Shown: positions 27,026 through 36,962 of the stretch, piece after piece | Layout of the letters: each line of letters opens with the position of its first letter | How positions within the stretch are numbered: position 1 is the first letter of the stretch | Source: Betaproteobacteria bacterium | Lineage (GTDB): Bacteria; Pseudomonadota; Gammaproteobacteria; Burkholderiales; Casimicrobiaceae | Reading direction: 5' to 3' | DNA: 64,000 nucleotides | Assembly: GCA_016704895.1 (NCBI GenBank) | Contig: JADIZG010000012.1 | Coordinates: 15,951-79,950, forward strand | Notes under the pieces: generated by a model | Told to the model about the DNA's origin: nothing | Databases searched by the model: none | The model's input: only the letters and a program-made list of their open reading frames with translations | Position numbers and translations under genes: made by a program

Positions 27026-27354
27026 TCAGTACCGCGACGCGAGCGTTCCCGGCTGCTTCGCGTAATAGGCCGTGACGTTGTCGATGTCCTGCGCCGTCAG
27101 CGGCGCCGCCATCGCCCCCATCACCGGGTTCTTGCGCGCGCCGGACTTGTAGTCGCGCAGCGCCTTCGCGAGGTAGTCCTTGTGCTGGCCGCCGATCTTC
27201 GGGTAGTCCGGCGAGGCCGCGCTCTGGCCGTCCATGCCGTGGCAGGCCTGGCAGACTTCCTGCGCCTTCGACTTGCCGGCCTCGAGGTTCGCGGCGTGCG
27301 CGCTCCCGCCGCGAGGAGCGCCACGGCCGCCAATGCGTAACGGATCGTCTTCAT
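27026..27354 (-). CDS. Class I cytochrome c, one frame break
   Basis: A periplasmic cytochrome of about 108 residues. The signal peptide MKTIRYALAAVALLAAG runs into SAHAANLEAGKSKAQEV once one base is restored near 27305. The heme site is CQACHGMDG, and the distal Met is likely in NPVMGAMAAPLTAQDIDNV. The tail AYYAKQPG is typical of c4/c553-type cytochromes. Its ATG overlaps the TGA of the second cytochrome gene, so the two are co-transcribed and probably pass electrons in a respiratory chain. The break falls in a GCGGGAGCGCGC run. Confidence 0.8.
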
Positions 27355-27707
27355 CACTTCCCCGCCGTCGTGAGGCCGGACTGCGCGTAGTACGCGGCGA
27401 GGTTGGCCATGTCCTGATCCGAGAGGCTCGCGGCGATCGCCACCATCGACGGATGCTTGCGGTCGCCGCTCTTGTACGCCTTGAGGGCCGCGACCAGGTA
27501 GGCCGGATGCTGGCCGGCGATCTTCGGCACGCGGTAGACCTCGGGAAACGCGGTGCGCCAGCCGTCGATGCCGTGGCATCCCTGGCACATCTGGACCTTC
27601 TCGCGTCCTTTCGCGGCGTCGCCGGCGGGCGCGCCGCCTTGCGCCGCCGCGATGCCCGCGACGAGCGCGGAAGCCAGGGCGGCGATGAGCGGTATCGATC
27701 GGATCAT
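27354..27707 (-). CDS. Class I cytochrome c
   Basis: A 117-residue cytochrome with a signal peptide (1-22, ending AGIAAAQ), heme site MCQGCHGIDGW and the family pattern KIAGQHPAYLVAALKAYKSGDRKHPSM, where the last Met is the likely axial ligand. AYYAQSG is near the C-terminus. It is a close paralogue of the following gene, sharing the GQHxxYL and YKSG blocks. It probably acts as a periplasmic electron carrier. A possible -10 (TAGAAT on the minus strand, 27766-27771) lies about 60 bases upstream. Confidence 0.88.
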   Translation of the reverse strand: MIRSIPLIAALASALVAGIAAAQGGAPAGDAAKGREKVQMCQGCHGIDGWRTAFPEVYRVPKIAGQHPAYLVAALKAYKSGDRKHPSMVAIAASLSDQDMANLAAYYAQSGLTTAGK

Positions 27708-27846
27708 GGACTCGTCGTGGGATCGTGGGCCGCGGGCGGGCGCCGGCGGCGCGAAAAACGAGCGAATTCTAGCAGGAAGCGCCGAATCCTTCCATGAAGC
27801 GCGTCAGGCGGCGGGAATCGAAGCGTCGCGACCGCAGGAATCGGGG

Positions 27847-28179
27847 TCAGGCCCCGCCGCGGTCGAGCTGGTCGAGCTTCTTCTCGACGTCCTTCCACTG
27901 GTCCGCGTCCGGCGGCGCCGGCTTGCGCTCGATGATCGTCTTCCACTTCTTCGCGAGCTCGGCGTTGAGCGCCTTGAAATGCTCCTGCGAGGCGGGCACG
28001 TCGTCCTCGGCGTAGATCGCCTCGACCGGGCATTCGGCCACGCAAAGCGTGCAGTCGATGCACTCGTCCGGGTCGATGACGAGGAAGTTCGGGCCTTCGT
28101 GGAAGCAGTCCACCGGGCACACGTCGACACAGTCGGTGTACTTGCAGCGGATGCAGGCTTCGGTGACGACGTAGGTCAT
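27847..28179 (-). CDS. fdxA: 7Fe ferredoxin (3Fe-4S/4Fe-4S)
   Basis: A 110-residue ferredoxin. The first cluster motif is CIRCKYTDCVDVCPVDCF, lacking one Cys of a 4Fe site as in Azotobacter FdI-type proteins, and the second is CIDCTLCVAECPVEAI. The C-terminal 50 residues form the usual helical tail with HFKALNAELAKKW. It is a cytoplasmic electron carrier. The ATG at 28179 is the conserved MTYVVTEAC start. A TAGAAT -10-like box (28220-28225, minus strand) would give a leader of about 34 bases. It is divergent from trxA. Confidence 0.92.
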   Translation of the reverse strand: MTYVVTEACIRCKYTDCVDVCPVDCFHEGPNFLVIDPDECIDCTLCVAECPVEAIYAEDDVPASQEHFKALNAELAKKWKTIIERKPAPPDADQWKDVEKKLDQLDRGGA

Positions 28180-28366
28180 GGCGGGGGCCGACGCGGCGGT
28201 GCGGGGGCTGAAGCCTTGAATTCTAGCAGACCCCCCCGACGTTACCGTTGCGTGCTCCGAGGGCAAAGCTTGCGCGCCGGGCGGGTTACCGTTACCGTTG
28301 GCGCCTTCCGCATTTCCGGGGATCCGGCGCGACGCCCGCGGTCCCCGCCTCCCCGAGGAACCCCCG

Positions 28367-28693
28367 ATGAGCGACCTGATCCAGCACGTTTCCGACGCCA
28401 ACTTCGAGAAAGACGTCCTCACGGCCGGCAAGCCGGTCCTCGTCGACTTCTGGGCCGAGTGGTGCGGACCCTGCAAGATGTTCGCCCCGGTCCTGGACGA
28501 CGTGGCCCGCGAGTACGAAGGCCGGATCAAGATCGCGAAGCTCGACATCGACGCCAACCCGGCGACCCCCGCCAAGTACGGCATCCGGGGGATCCCCACC
28601 GTGATCCTGTACCGGGACGGCCAGGCGCACGCGCACAAGGTCGGGGCTCTCTCGAAGAAGCAGCTGACCGACTTCCTTGACAGCAACCTCTAG
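28367..28693 (+). CDS. trxA: Thioredoxin 1
   Basis: A 108-residue thioredoxin with the active site WAEWCGPCKMFAPVLDD and the cis-Pro segment RGIPTVILYRDG. The length and the complete fold fit TrxA, the general cytoplasmic disulfide reductase. The ATG at 28367 is preceded by GAGG. It lies directly upstream of rho, the order seen across proteobacteria. The 187 bases upstream, shared with fdxA, contain short direct repeats of TTACCGTT (around 28242, 28287 and 28293). Confidence 0.95.
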   Translation: MSDLIQHVSDANFEKDVLTAGKPVLVDFWAEWCGPCKMFAPVLDDVAREYEGRIKIAKLDIDANPATPAKYGIRGIPTVILYRDGQAHAHKVGALSKKQLTDFLDSNL

Positions 28694-28835
28694 GACCGCT
28701 ACCTTCCCCTCCTTCAAGCGAGCGGCGCCGATCGCACCCTGACGCGACGGCGCCCCGCGAGGCGCACCGCCCCCCGGCCGGAAAGCCGGGGCCCGCGAAG
28801 CGAAGCGCCTCCCCGACCCCGGATTCCGTCCCACC

Positions 28836-28854
28836 CGGCCGCATCGTGCGGCCG
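28836..28854 (+). other. Stem-loop in the rho leader
   Basis: CGGCCGCA (28836-28843) pairs with TGCGGCCG (28847-28854) around TCG, 44 bases before the rho start. The 204 bases between trxA and rho are C-rich and otherwise empty. Rho is known to limit its own synthesis by attenuation in its leader; a role of this hairpin in that is conjecture. Confidence 0.35.
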
Positions 28855-28897
28855 CTCCGTCCCAAGCGCACACGCGCGCCCCGAAGCCCCTCCCCCT

Positions 28898-30128
<1,231 letters not shown>

Positions 30129-30157
<29 letters not shown>

Positions 30158-30339
30158 GGGGGGCCTGCGTGAACCCGCCGACGGCGGGGCCCGGCGTTCA
30201 GTTCTCAGCATGCGAGGTATGCGCGTCCGGCACTGACCCGCCTGGCGTCCGAACTCCGCCCGTCCCCGCGCAAACTGCGCGCGGGGCCCCTGCTTCCCCG
30301 CTCCGGCGTTCAGTTCTTCGACAGCATGCGCGGGGTTGA
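30129..30339. repeat. Degenerate copies of the rho 3' end
   Basis: The 3' end of rho (30129-30157, containing TTCTTCGACAGCATGCGC) reappears at 30311-30339 with few changes, including the TTGA of the stop. A shorter, more degraded piece (GTTCAGTTCTCAGCATGCGAGGT) lies at 30196-30218. Segments CCTGGCGTCCGAACTCCGCC and CCTGGCGTTCGAACTCCGCC also repeat (about 30240 and 30417). The 411 bases between rho and the converging glycosyltransferase gene are thus built of decayed tandem duplications plus REP-like palindromes; no gene is seen. Confidence 0.6.
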
Positions 30340-30463
30340 TGGCGGCGTTCCCCCCGGGGGGCCCCCGGCGCGCGCGGGTCCGCCGGCCGCTGGGGCCTTC
30401 CGGGCGCCGACCCCGCCTGGCGTTCGAACTCCGCCGAACGCCTCCGCGATTCGACGAACCTCA

Positions 30464-30566
30464 TCGGCCTGAAGGCCGACCCACCGCGGCCGTCCTGGTG
30501 GGTCGGGCTTCAGCCCGACGCCTGTCCGCGCCCCGCCCAGGCCCGTCGGCCGGAAGGCCGGCCCGC
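30464..30566. repeat. REP-like palindromes, three copies
   Basis: Copies at 30464-30485 (TCGGCCTGAAGGCCGACCCA), 30497-30518 (inverted, GGGTCGGGCTTCAGCCCGA) and a weaker one at 30544-30566 (GTCGGCCGGAAGGCCGGC). They belong to the family seen at 357-428 and 47693-47795 and again lie between converging genes. Confidence 0.65.
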
Positions 30567-30568
30567 CG

Positions 30569-32293
30569 CTAGTCGGTCGGCCTGGGCTCGCGCGCCGAAC
30601 GATCGAACTCGGCGAACGCCCGGCTCACCATCGGCTTGCGCTCCAGCCCGACGATCCGGTAGCTGCCGAGCGTGCGCGTGCGAAGCTCCGGCGATGCCGA
30701 GGGTGCCGCGACGCCTGCCTCGAGCGTGGCTGCGAGCCCCGGGACCCCGAGCGCGGTGCAGACGCGGCGGACCAGCGCGAGCCCGTCAGCCCCCATCGCG
30801 TCGTCGCGCATCGTGTAGCGGTACTCGCCGCCGAGCATCATGTCGACCTCGTTCGCAGCGACCAGCGCCACGATCTCGGCGTCGTCGACGCTCATCTCGT
30901 CAACCCGGTCGAGCCGGGACGCAAGCGAGTCCAGGTCCTCTCCCCGGCGCGAGTACGCGCGAACGCGACGCTCGAGCGGCGCGCCGGCGCCGCCGAGCAC
31001 GTCGCGCACGGTCTCGATGCTCGACTTCTGCCCCGGCGGCAGCTCCGGGCAGTGCGTATACGCGGCGTGCAGCAGTCCGGCCAGCACGACCTCGACGCGG
31101 AACCCGTAGCGCACCAGCACGCCCGCGGTGCCGATCAGGTGCGAAACGAAGGGGCGCCCGCACGGGCGATAGCCCCCGTTCATCAGGATGGCCGCGACGT
31201 CGCAATGGTGCGCAATCGTCGCGCGATCCTGCGGCGCGTAGCCGCGAGCGAACGCCAGGTCGAGGAGCGCGGACCGGGTCTGGACCAGCTCCTCCGGACG
31301 CATCGCCACCCCGAGGTCGCGCCGCCCGATCGCCTCCGGTCGCAACGGGTCGAGCAGCCGCACGTGCTCGCGCAGGAACGCACGCACGCCGCCGAACGAT
31401 CGCTCGTCGTCGGCGACGCCCCACTTGCGGCAGAACGCGGCGATGCTCGCGTTGCCCGTTTCCAGCGACCAGCGCCTGCGCCGGTGGGCGAGCTCGCCCA
31501 GCGCCCAGGGCTCGGTCGCGAGGTAAGTCACGCGCGCCCTGGGCTCGCTCCACGTCGCGTAGCCGCGCTGCGCGAGCGTGAGCGCGAGGTCGATGTGCTC
31601 GTGGACGCAGAAGATCTCCGGATCGAACGGAGCACCGTCCCGCGCGGCGGCGGTGCGCACGAGCACGCAGTGGTATTCGACGTATCCGCACGGCGCGCGG
31701 ACCGAAGTGTCGGCGAGCTTGCCCGGATCCGAGCCGGCGTCCGCGTGCAGCTCGCGCAGGACGCGGCCGCTCGGCGTGTCGATCCATTCGAGCGTACCGC
31801 CGGCCATGTGCACGCGGGTCGGCACGTCGCCGCCGCCGATCAGGTAGAGCGGCCCGACCGCGCCCGCCCCCGTCTCGTCCGCGCATGCGATGAGCGCCTC
31901 GAGCCATCCGGGCTCGACGATAACGTCGTTGTCGACGAACACGACGTAGTCGCTGTCGACGGTGGCAACGAGCTTCCGGCGGACATGGGTAGGCCACAGG
32001 TCGGGGTCGACGCGGACGACCTCGAAGCTGCCGTCGGCGGCACGCGCCTGCAGGCGCTCGCGCAACGCGTCGGGCGTCGACCCGTCGGCGTAGACGAGCC
32101 GGTACGGGCACGCGGTGTTGCGCAGGATCGAATCGATCGCGCGCTCGGTGAGGCCGTGGCGCTCGCGCGCCGTCATCACGATCGTCGCGCGAACCGCGGA
32201 AGGCGAGCCGTCGCCGGGCTCAGGCGGAGGGGTGTTCAGGGGCCGCTCGGTGGAAGAGCATGCGTCCAGGGTCGGGAGGCAATCGAAGGTCAC
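30569..32293 (-). CDS. Family 2 glycosyltransferase fused to an HD-like domain
   Basis: A protein of about 574 residues. The first 270 residues after the start are a GT-A glycosyltransferase: RATIVMTARERHGLTERAIDSIL, then VDSDYVVFVDNDVIVEPGWLEAL with the DxD-type metal site, and HEHIDLALTLAQRGY. The C-terminal 200 residues look like an HD/RelA-SpoT-hydrolase-like domain (CDVAAILMNGGYRPCGRPFV, SHLIGTAGVLVRYGF, AGLLHAAYTHCP, ALVAANEVDMM). I infer a fusion; the second domain resembles what is catalogued as DUF6817. The start is uncertain: GTG at 32293 is chosen because residues before it (ATG at 32434) look non-coding. It is convergent with rho and divergent from rpmE. Confidence 0.65.
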   Translation of the reverse strand: MTFDCLPTLDACSSTERPLNTPPPEPGDGSPSAVRATIVMTARERHGLTERAIDSILRNTACPYRLVYADGSTPDALRERLQARAADGSFEVVRVDPDLWPTHVRRKLVATVDSDYVVFVDNDVIVEPGWLEALIACADETGAGAVGPLYLIGGGDVPTRVHMAGGTLEWIDTPSGRVLRELHADAGSDPGKLADTSVRAPCGYVEYHCVLVRTAAARDGAPFDPEIFCVHEHIDLALTLAQRGYATWSEPRARVTYLATEPWALGELAHRRRRWSLETGNASIAAFCRKWGVADDERSFGGVRAFLREHVRLLDPLRPEAIGRRDLGVAMRPEELVQTRSALLDLAFARGYAPQDRATIAHHCDVAAILMNGGYRPCGRPFVSHLIGTAGVLVRYGFRVEVVLAGLLHAAYTHCPELPPGQKSSIETVRDVLGGAGAPLERRVRAYSRRGEDLDSLASRLDRVDEMSVDDAEIVALVAANEVDMMLGGEYRYTMRDDAMGADGLALVRRVCTALGVPGLAATLEAGVAAPSASPELRTRTLGSYRIVGLERKPMVSRAFAEFDRSAREPRPTD

Positions 32294-32480
32294 CGCGCGA
32301 GTCTCGACGACCGGACGGAGGCCCGGGCGCCGCGTGCCTGCTTCGCCGCGCCCGGGGATCGCAGGATGTCGCCCAGGCCGACGGCCCGCTGGCGTGGCGT
32401 GGCTGGCGATGATGCCACAAGTCGATGAATACATGAGGAAACTTTACCGCCAACCCAACCGCGGCGCGGCGTGGCCGGGG

Positions 32481-32509
32481 TTGCCCGCAGGGGCGTTTGG
32501 CCGCATAAT
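32481..32509 (+). promoter_or_regulatory. Sigma-70-like promoter for rpmE
   Basis: TTGCCC (32481-32486), a 17-base spacer and CATAAT (32504-32509). Transcription would start near 32516, giving a leader of about 100 bases before rpmE. The spacing is ideal and both hexamers match the consensus at four or five positions. Confidence 0.55.
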
Positions 32510-32615
32510 GCTCGACTTCCTGCCGCAGGGGCGTGGATCCGCTGGGGATCCGCGTGGCGACCGGACCCGCGGCCCCCGGCGCGTGAGGCGCCCCGCCCGC
32601 GACGAAAGGACAATC

Positions 32616-32861
32616 ATGAAGACCGGCATTCATCCGAAGTACGACGCGATCCAGGTGACGTGCAGCTGCGGCAACACGTTCGAGACGCGCTCCTCCGTCA
32701 TCAAGCCCGTGCACGTCGAAGTCTGCTCGGCCTGCCATCCGTTCTACACCGGCAAGCAGAAGGTGATGGACACCGCCGGCCGCATCGACAAGTTCCGCCA
32801 GCGCTACGGCACCAAGTCGGCGACCAAGGCCGAAGCCAAGCCCGCGGCCGCGCGCTCGTGA
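32616..32861 (+). CDS. rpmE: 50S ribosomal protein L31
   Basis: An 81-residue L31 of the zinc-binding type: CSCGNTF supplies two cysteines and VEVCSACHPFYTGKQ the other two. The segment VMDTAGRIDKFRQRYG is typical and the last 15 residues form an Ala/Lys tail. The ATG at 32616 has GAAAGGA upstream. A strong UUCG-loop terminator begins 29 bases after the stop. The C+ form suggests zinc-dependent use of this paralogue, with any zinc-free copy elsewhere. Confidence 0.95.
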   Translation: MKTGIHPKYDAIQVTCSCGNTFETRSSVIKPVHVEVCSACHPFYTGKQKVMDTAGRIDKFRQRYGTKSATKAEAKPAAARS

Positions 32862-32889
32862 TCGCGTGACCAGCGGAGACGCGCCCGCG

Positions 32890-32915
32890 AAAAAGGCAGC
32901 TTCGGCTGCCTTTTT
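32890..32915 (+). terminator. UUCG-tetraloop intrinsic terminator after rpmE
   Basis: GGCAGC (32895-32900), TTCG loop, GCTGCC (32905-32910), flanked by five A and five T residues that extend the stem to 11 bp. The T run 32911-32915 continues in C-rich sequence. It is 29 bases after rpmE and only 23 bases before the next start, insulating the GT39 gene. Confidence 0.92.
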
Positions 32916-32937
32916 CGTTCGTGCCGCGGAAAGTACG

Positions 32938-34638
32938 ATGCGCACCATGCGCCCGCCCAGGTCCGCCACCCCCGAGCCGGTCGACCCCGAGTCGGTGTCC
33001 CCCTCCGGGCCGCGCCGCGCGGCCAAGCAGGCGGCGCTCGTGCTGCTGTGCCTCCTGTGGATCGCGGTCGGCCTGATCGGGCACGACCCGTGGAAGAACG
33101 ACGACGCGACCACGTTCGGCGTGGCCTTCGGGATGGCGCGCACCGGCGACGTCGTCGTGCCCCATCTCGCCGGCGAGCCCTGGCTCGAAGCCGGGCCGCT
33201 CGTCCCCGCGATCGCCTCGGTCACGATGCGCACGTTCTCGCCGCCGCTCGCGCCCCACAACGCCGCGCGGCTCGCCGTCGGGCTGCTGCTCGTCGTGATC
33301 CTGGTCGGCTCGTCGCTCGCCTGCCGCGAGCTCAACGGCCGCGCGTTCCGCTGGATCCCGGTGCTGATCCTGGTGGGCTCGATCGGGTTCTGGGAACGCG
33401 CGCACGTGTTGTCCGCCGAGCTCGGCCTCACGGCCGGCCTCGCGATCGGGCTGTACGGGCTCGCCCTGGCCTTGCGCAGGCCCGTGACAGGAGGCATCGC
33501 GCTCGGTCTGGGGATCGCGATCGGATTCCTGTCGCGCGGCTACGCGGTCCCGCTCTGGCTGCTCGCCACCGCCGCGATCCTGCCGCTCGTCTCGGCGACG
33601 TGGCGCACGAAGGCGCACCTCGCGACATTCAGCATCGCGATCGCGATCGCCCTGCCGCTGTCCGCGGCGTGGCCGATCGCGCTGGCGCAACGCTCGCCGG
33701 ACCTCCACGCCGCGTGGACCGCCGCCGAGAACTGGCGCGAGTACTTCGCCCCCGCCGCGGGCAGCGGCTTCGACCCGATCTACGTCGTGAAGAACCTGCC
33801 CTGGTTCGCGTGGCCGGCGCTGCCGCTCGCGTTCTGGACGCTCTGGATCCGGGGGCGCGGCTTCAACGGCGGGCTGCGCGACGCGGGCGTCGTTCTCCCG
33901 GGCGTGCTCGCGCTGGTCGTGCTCGTGTCGCTGTCGCTCGAGCGCGAGCCCAAGCTGATCGGCGTCATGCCGCTGCTCGTGCCGCTCGCGCTCGTCGGCG
34001 CGCTCGAGGTCGATTCGCTGAAGCGCGGACTGTCGGGCGCCCTCGACTGGTTCGGCATGCTGACCTTCGGGCTCGCCGCGATGCTCGTGTGGGGGCTCTG
34101 GATCGATTCCTACCTGCACGGCATGTCGCTCTCGGCGGCGCGCATGTTCCGCGATTCCGAGATCGGCTTCCGCCCCAGCTTCAAGCTGTGGGCGATGCTC
34201 GCCGCGCTCGGCATGACGCTGCTGTGGATCGCGATGGTGCGGCCGGCGCGCCGCTCGAACCGGCGCGCGGTGCTGAACTGGGCGATCGGCATGGTGCTCC
34301 TGTGGACGCTGGTGTCGACGATCTGGCTGCCCTACCTCGACTCGCGGCGAAGCTACCGCGTCGTCGCCGAGGCGCTCAGGACGCAGGTGCCCGACGGCGC
34401 CTGCGTCGCGAGCCGCAACCTCGGGGGCGCGCAGCGCGCGCTCTTCGCCTATTTCGCGCAGCTCGAGACGATGCGCGAGGAAGCCGGGCGCGGCGCGGAC
34501 TGCGCGCACCTGCTCGTGCAGCTGGGCCGCAACGACTTCGACGCGCCCGACCCCGAGGGCTGGGTGCCGGTCTGGAAAGGCTCGCGGCGCGGCGACGAGT
34601 CCGAGAAGTTCGTCCTCTACCGTCGGAGCGCGTCGTGA
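32938..34638 (+). CDS. GT39-type polytopic glycosyltransferase
   Basis: A 566-residue membrane protein with about eleven to twelve hydrophobic spans. After a hydrophilic N-terminus the first span (about 35-52) leads into GHDPWKNDDATTFGVAFGMARTGD, the acidic loop typical of ArnT/PMT-like (family 39) transferases that use polyprenyl-phosphate sugars. A later periplasmic segment EPKLIGVMPLLVPLAL and a soluble C-terminal domain (about 450-566) follow. The start at 32938 lies just after the rpmE terminator. Its TGA overlaps the obgE GTG, so the two are coupled even though a link between cell-envelope glycosylation and ObgE is not expected. The sugar and acceptor are unknown. Confidence 0.75.
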   Translation: MRTMRPPRSATPEPVDPESVSPSGPRRAAKQAALVLLCLLWIAVGLIGHDPWKNDDATTFGVAFGMARTGDVVVPHLAGEPWLEAGPLVPAIASVTMRTFSPPLAPHNAARLAVGLLLVVILVGSSLACRELNGRAFRWIPVLILVGSIGFWERAHVLSAELGLTAGLAIGLYGLALALRRPVTGGIALGLGIAIGFLSRGYAVPLWLLATAAILPLVSATWRTKAHLATFSIAIAIALPLSAAWPIALAQRSPDLHAAWTAAENWREYFAPAAGSGFDPIYVVKNLPWFAWPALPLAFWTLWIRGRGFNGGLRDAGVVLPGVLALVVLVSLSLEREPKLIGVMPLLVPLALVGALEVDSLKRGLSGALDWFGMLTFGLAAMLVWGLWIDSYLHGMSLSAARMFRDSEIGFRPSFKLWAMLAALGMTLLWIAMVRPARRSNRRAVLNWAIGMVLLWTLVSTIWLPYLDSRRSYRVVAEALRTQVPDGACVASRNLGGAQRALFAYFAQLETMREEAGRGADCAHLLVQLGRNDFDAPDPEGWVPVWKGSRRGDESEKFVLYRRSAS

Positions 34639-35755
34639 AATTCGTCGATGAAGCGGTGATCGAAGTGCACGCGGGCGACGGCGGCAACGGCGCCGCGTCG
34701 TTCCGCCGCGAGAAGTTCGTGCCGCGCGGGGGCCCCGACGGCGGCGACGGCGGCCGAGGCGGCAGCATCCACGCGATCGCCGACCGCAACATCAACACGC
34801 TGATCGACTACCGCTACGCGCGCATCCATCGCGCGCGCAAGGGCGAGAACGGCCACGGCGCCGACAAGTACGGCCGGGGCGCCGAGGACGTCGTGCTCCG
34901 CGTGCCGGTCGGCACCGTGATCAGCGACGCCGACACCGGCGAGTTCGTCGCGGACCTCGCGACCGACGGCGCGACCGCCGTGCTCGCGCGCGGCGGCAAG
35001 GGCGGCCTGGGCAACCTCCACTTCAAGTCGAGCGTCAATCGCGCGCCGCGCCAGCACACCCTCGGCGAGGCCGGCGAGTCGCGCCGCATCCGCTTCGAGC
35101 TCAAGGTGCTCGCCGACGTGGGCCTGCTCGGGCTCCCCAACGCGGGCAAGTCGACGCTGATCCGCGCGGTCTCGGCCGCCCGCCCGAAGGTCGCCGACTA
35201 TCCGTTCACGACGCTCGCGCCGTCGCTCGGCGTCGTGCGCACCGACGAGCGCCGCAGCTTCGTGGTCGCCGACATCCCGGGGCTCATCGAGGGCGCGGCG
35301 GAAGGCGCTGGGCTCGGGCTGCGCTTCCTGCGCCACCTCGCGCGCACGCGGCTCCTGCTGCACGTCGTCGACCTGGCGCCGCTCGACCCCGAAGCCGACC
35401 CGGTCCGCGACGCGAAGGCGATCGCGAAGGAGCTGAAGAAGTTCGACGAGTCGCTCGCGAAGAAGCCGCGCTGGCTCGTGCTGAACAAGCTCGACCTGGT
35501 GCCGGAGGACGAGCGGGAGGCGCGCGTCGCCGCGTTCGTGAAGGCGATGCGCTACAAGGGGCCGGTGTTCGCGATCGCGGCGATCTCGGGCGACGGATGC
35601 CGCGGCCTCACCTACGCGATCCAGGACTGGCTCGACACGCACCCCGCGGAACCCGCACCGAACGCACCCGCGACGGATGCGCCCGCCGTGCTGACGCCGG
35701 CGCCGGTGCGCGCGCGGCGGCGGCGCACGGCGTCGCCCCGACGGAGGACGCATGA
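34635..35755 (+). CDS. obgE: GTPase ObgE/CgtA, frame break near 3' end
   Basis: The essential ribosome-assembly GTPase. The glycine-rich OBG fold (FVDEAVIEVHAGDGGNGAASF, GGPDGGDGGRGGS) spans about 1-158. G1 is GLPNAGKSTLIRA, G3 DIPGLIEGA, G4 NKLDLV and G5 AISGDG. It starts at GTG 34635. As given, the frame has no stop for another 1.7 kb. If one base is restored in the CG-rich run 35707-35726, the protein ends AAAHGVAPTEDA with TGA at 35753, overlapping the proB ATG. Since ObgE is essential in bacteria studied, an assembly indel in the poorly conserved tail is much more likely than read-through. Confidence 0.92.
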
Positions 35756-36873
35756 AATCGGTGGTCGCCGACGCGCGCCGACTGGTCGTCAAGGTCGGCT
35801 CGAGCCTCGTCACCAACGAGGGGCGCGGACTCGATCACGAGGCGGTCGCGCGCTGGGCCACCGAGATCGCGGCGCTGCGGCGCGACGGGCGCGAGGTCGT
35901 GCTGGTGTCGTCGGGCGCGATCGCCGAGGGGATGCAGCGGCTGGGCTGGGCGGCCCGGCCGAAGGCGATCCACGAGCTGCAGGCGGCGGCGGCGGTCGGC
36001 CAGATGGGCCTCGTGCAGGCGTACGAAGCGGCGTTCTCCAGCCACGGCCTGCACACCGCCCAGATCCTGCTCACGCACGACGACCTCGCCGACCGCAGGC
36101 GCTATCTCAACGCGCGCAGCACGCTGCGCACGCTGATCGCGCTCGGCGTCATCCCGATCATCAACGAGAACGACACGGTGACGACCGACGAGATCCGCGT
36201 CGGCGACAACGACACGCTCGGCGCGCTCGTCACCAACCTGATCGAGGCCGACGTGCTCGTGCTGCTCACCGACCAGCAGGGCCTCTACACGGCCGACCCG
36301 AGGCGCGACCCGGCGGCGACGCTGCTGCTCACCGCGAAGGCCGGCGATCCCGCGCTCGAGGCGATGGCCGGCGGCGCCGGCAGCGGGATCGGCCGCGGCG
36401 GCATGCTGACCAAGGTGCTCGCGGCGAAGCGGGCGGCGCGCTCGGGCGCGTCGACCGTCATCGCGTGCGGGCGCGAGCACGCGGTGCTGACGCGCCTCGC
36501 GTCCGGCGAGCTCGTGGGAACGCAGCTCGTCGCCGAGGCGCAGACGCTCGCAGCCCGCAAGCAGTGGCTCGCGGACCACGTGCAGCTCGCCGGGCGGCTC
36601 GCGCTCGACGCCGGCGCGGTTCGCGCGCTCGCGCGCGAGGGCAAGAGCCTGCTGCCGATCGGCGTCGTCTCGGTCGAGGGGAGCTTCGACCGCGGCGAGG
36701 TCGTCGGATGCTTCGCGCCCGACGGCCGCGAGGTCGCGCGCGGCCTCGTCAACTACGGCGCCGCCGACACGGCGCGCATCCTGCGCCAGCCGTCGTCGCA
36801 GATCGAGGCGATCCTGGGCTGGGTCGACGAACCCGAACTGATCCACCGCGACAACCTGGTCCTGCTCGCGTAG
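35752..36873 (+). CDS. proB: Glutamate 5-kinase
   Basis: A 373-residue ProB: amino-acid-kinase domain (1-255) with LVVKVGSSLVTNEGRGLD, VSSGAIAEGMQRLGW, IINENDTVTTDEIRVGDNDTLGA and GMLTKVLAAKRAARSGAST, then a C-terminal PUA domain (about 280-373, containing KSLLPIGVVSVEGSFDRGEVV). It phosphorylates glutamate in the first step of proline synthesis and is normally feedback-inhibited by proline. The order obgE-proB with overlap is conserved in betaproteobacteria. No proA is in the window. Confidence 0.96.
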   Translation: MKSVVADARRLVVKVGSSLVTNEGRGLDHEAVARWATEIAALRRDGREVVLVSSGAIAEGMQRLGWAARPKAIHELQAAAAVGQMGLVQAYEAAFSSHGLHTAQILLTHDDLADRRRYLNARSTLRTLIALGVIPIINENDTVTTDEIRVGDNDTLGALVTNLIEADVLVLLTDQQGLYTADPRRDPAATLLLTAKAGDPALEAMAGGAGSGIGRGGMLTKVLAAKRAARSGASTVIACGREHAVLTRLASGELVGTQLVAEAQTLAARKQWLADHVQLAGRLALDAGAVRALAREGKSLLPIGVVSVEGSFDRGEVVGCFAPDGREVARGLVNYGAADTARILRQPSSQIEAILGWVDEPELIHRDNLVLLA

Positions 36874-36962
36874 CTTCCCGCGGCCGCCCGGATTCGACAC
36901 GGACCGGACCCTCCCCTACACTGGCCCGCCGGCCGCATCGACCGCGGACGGGGGAGACGACG

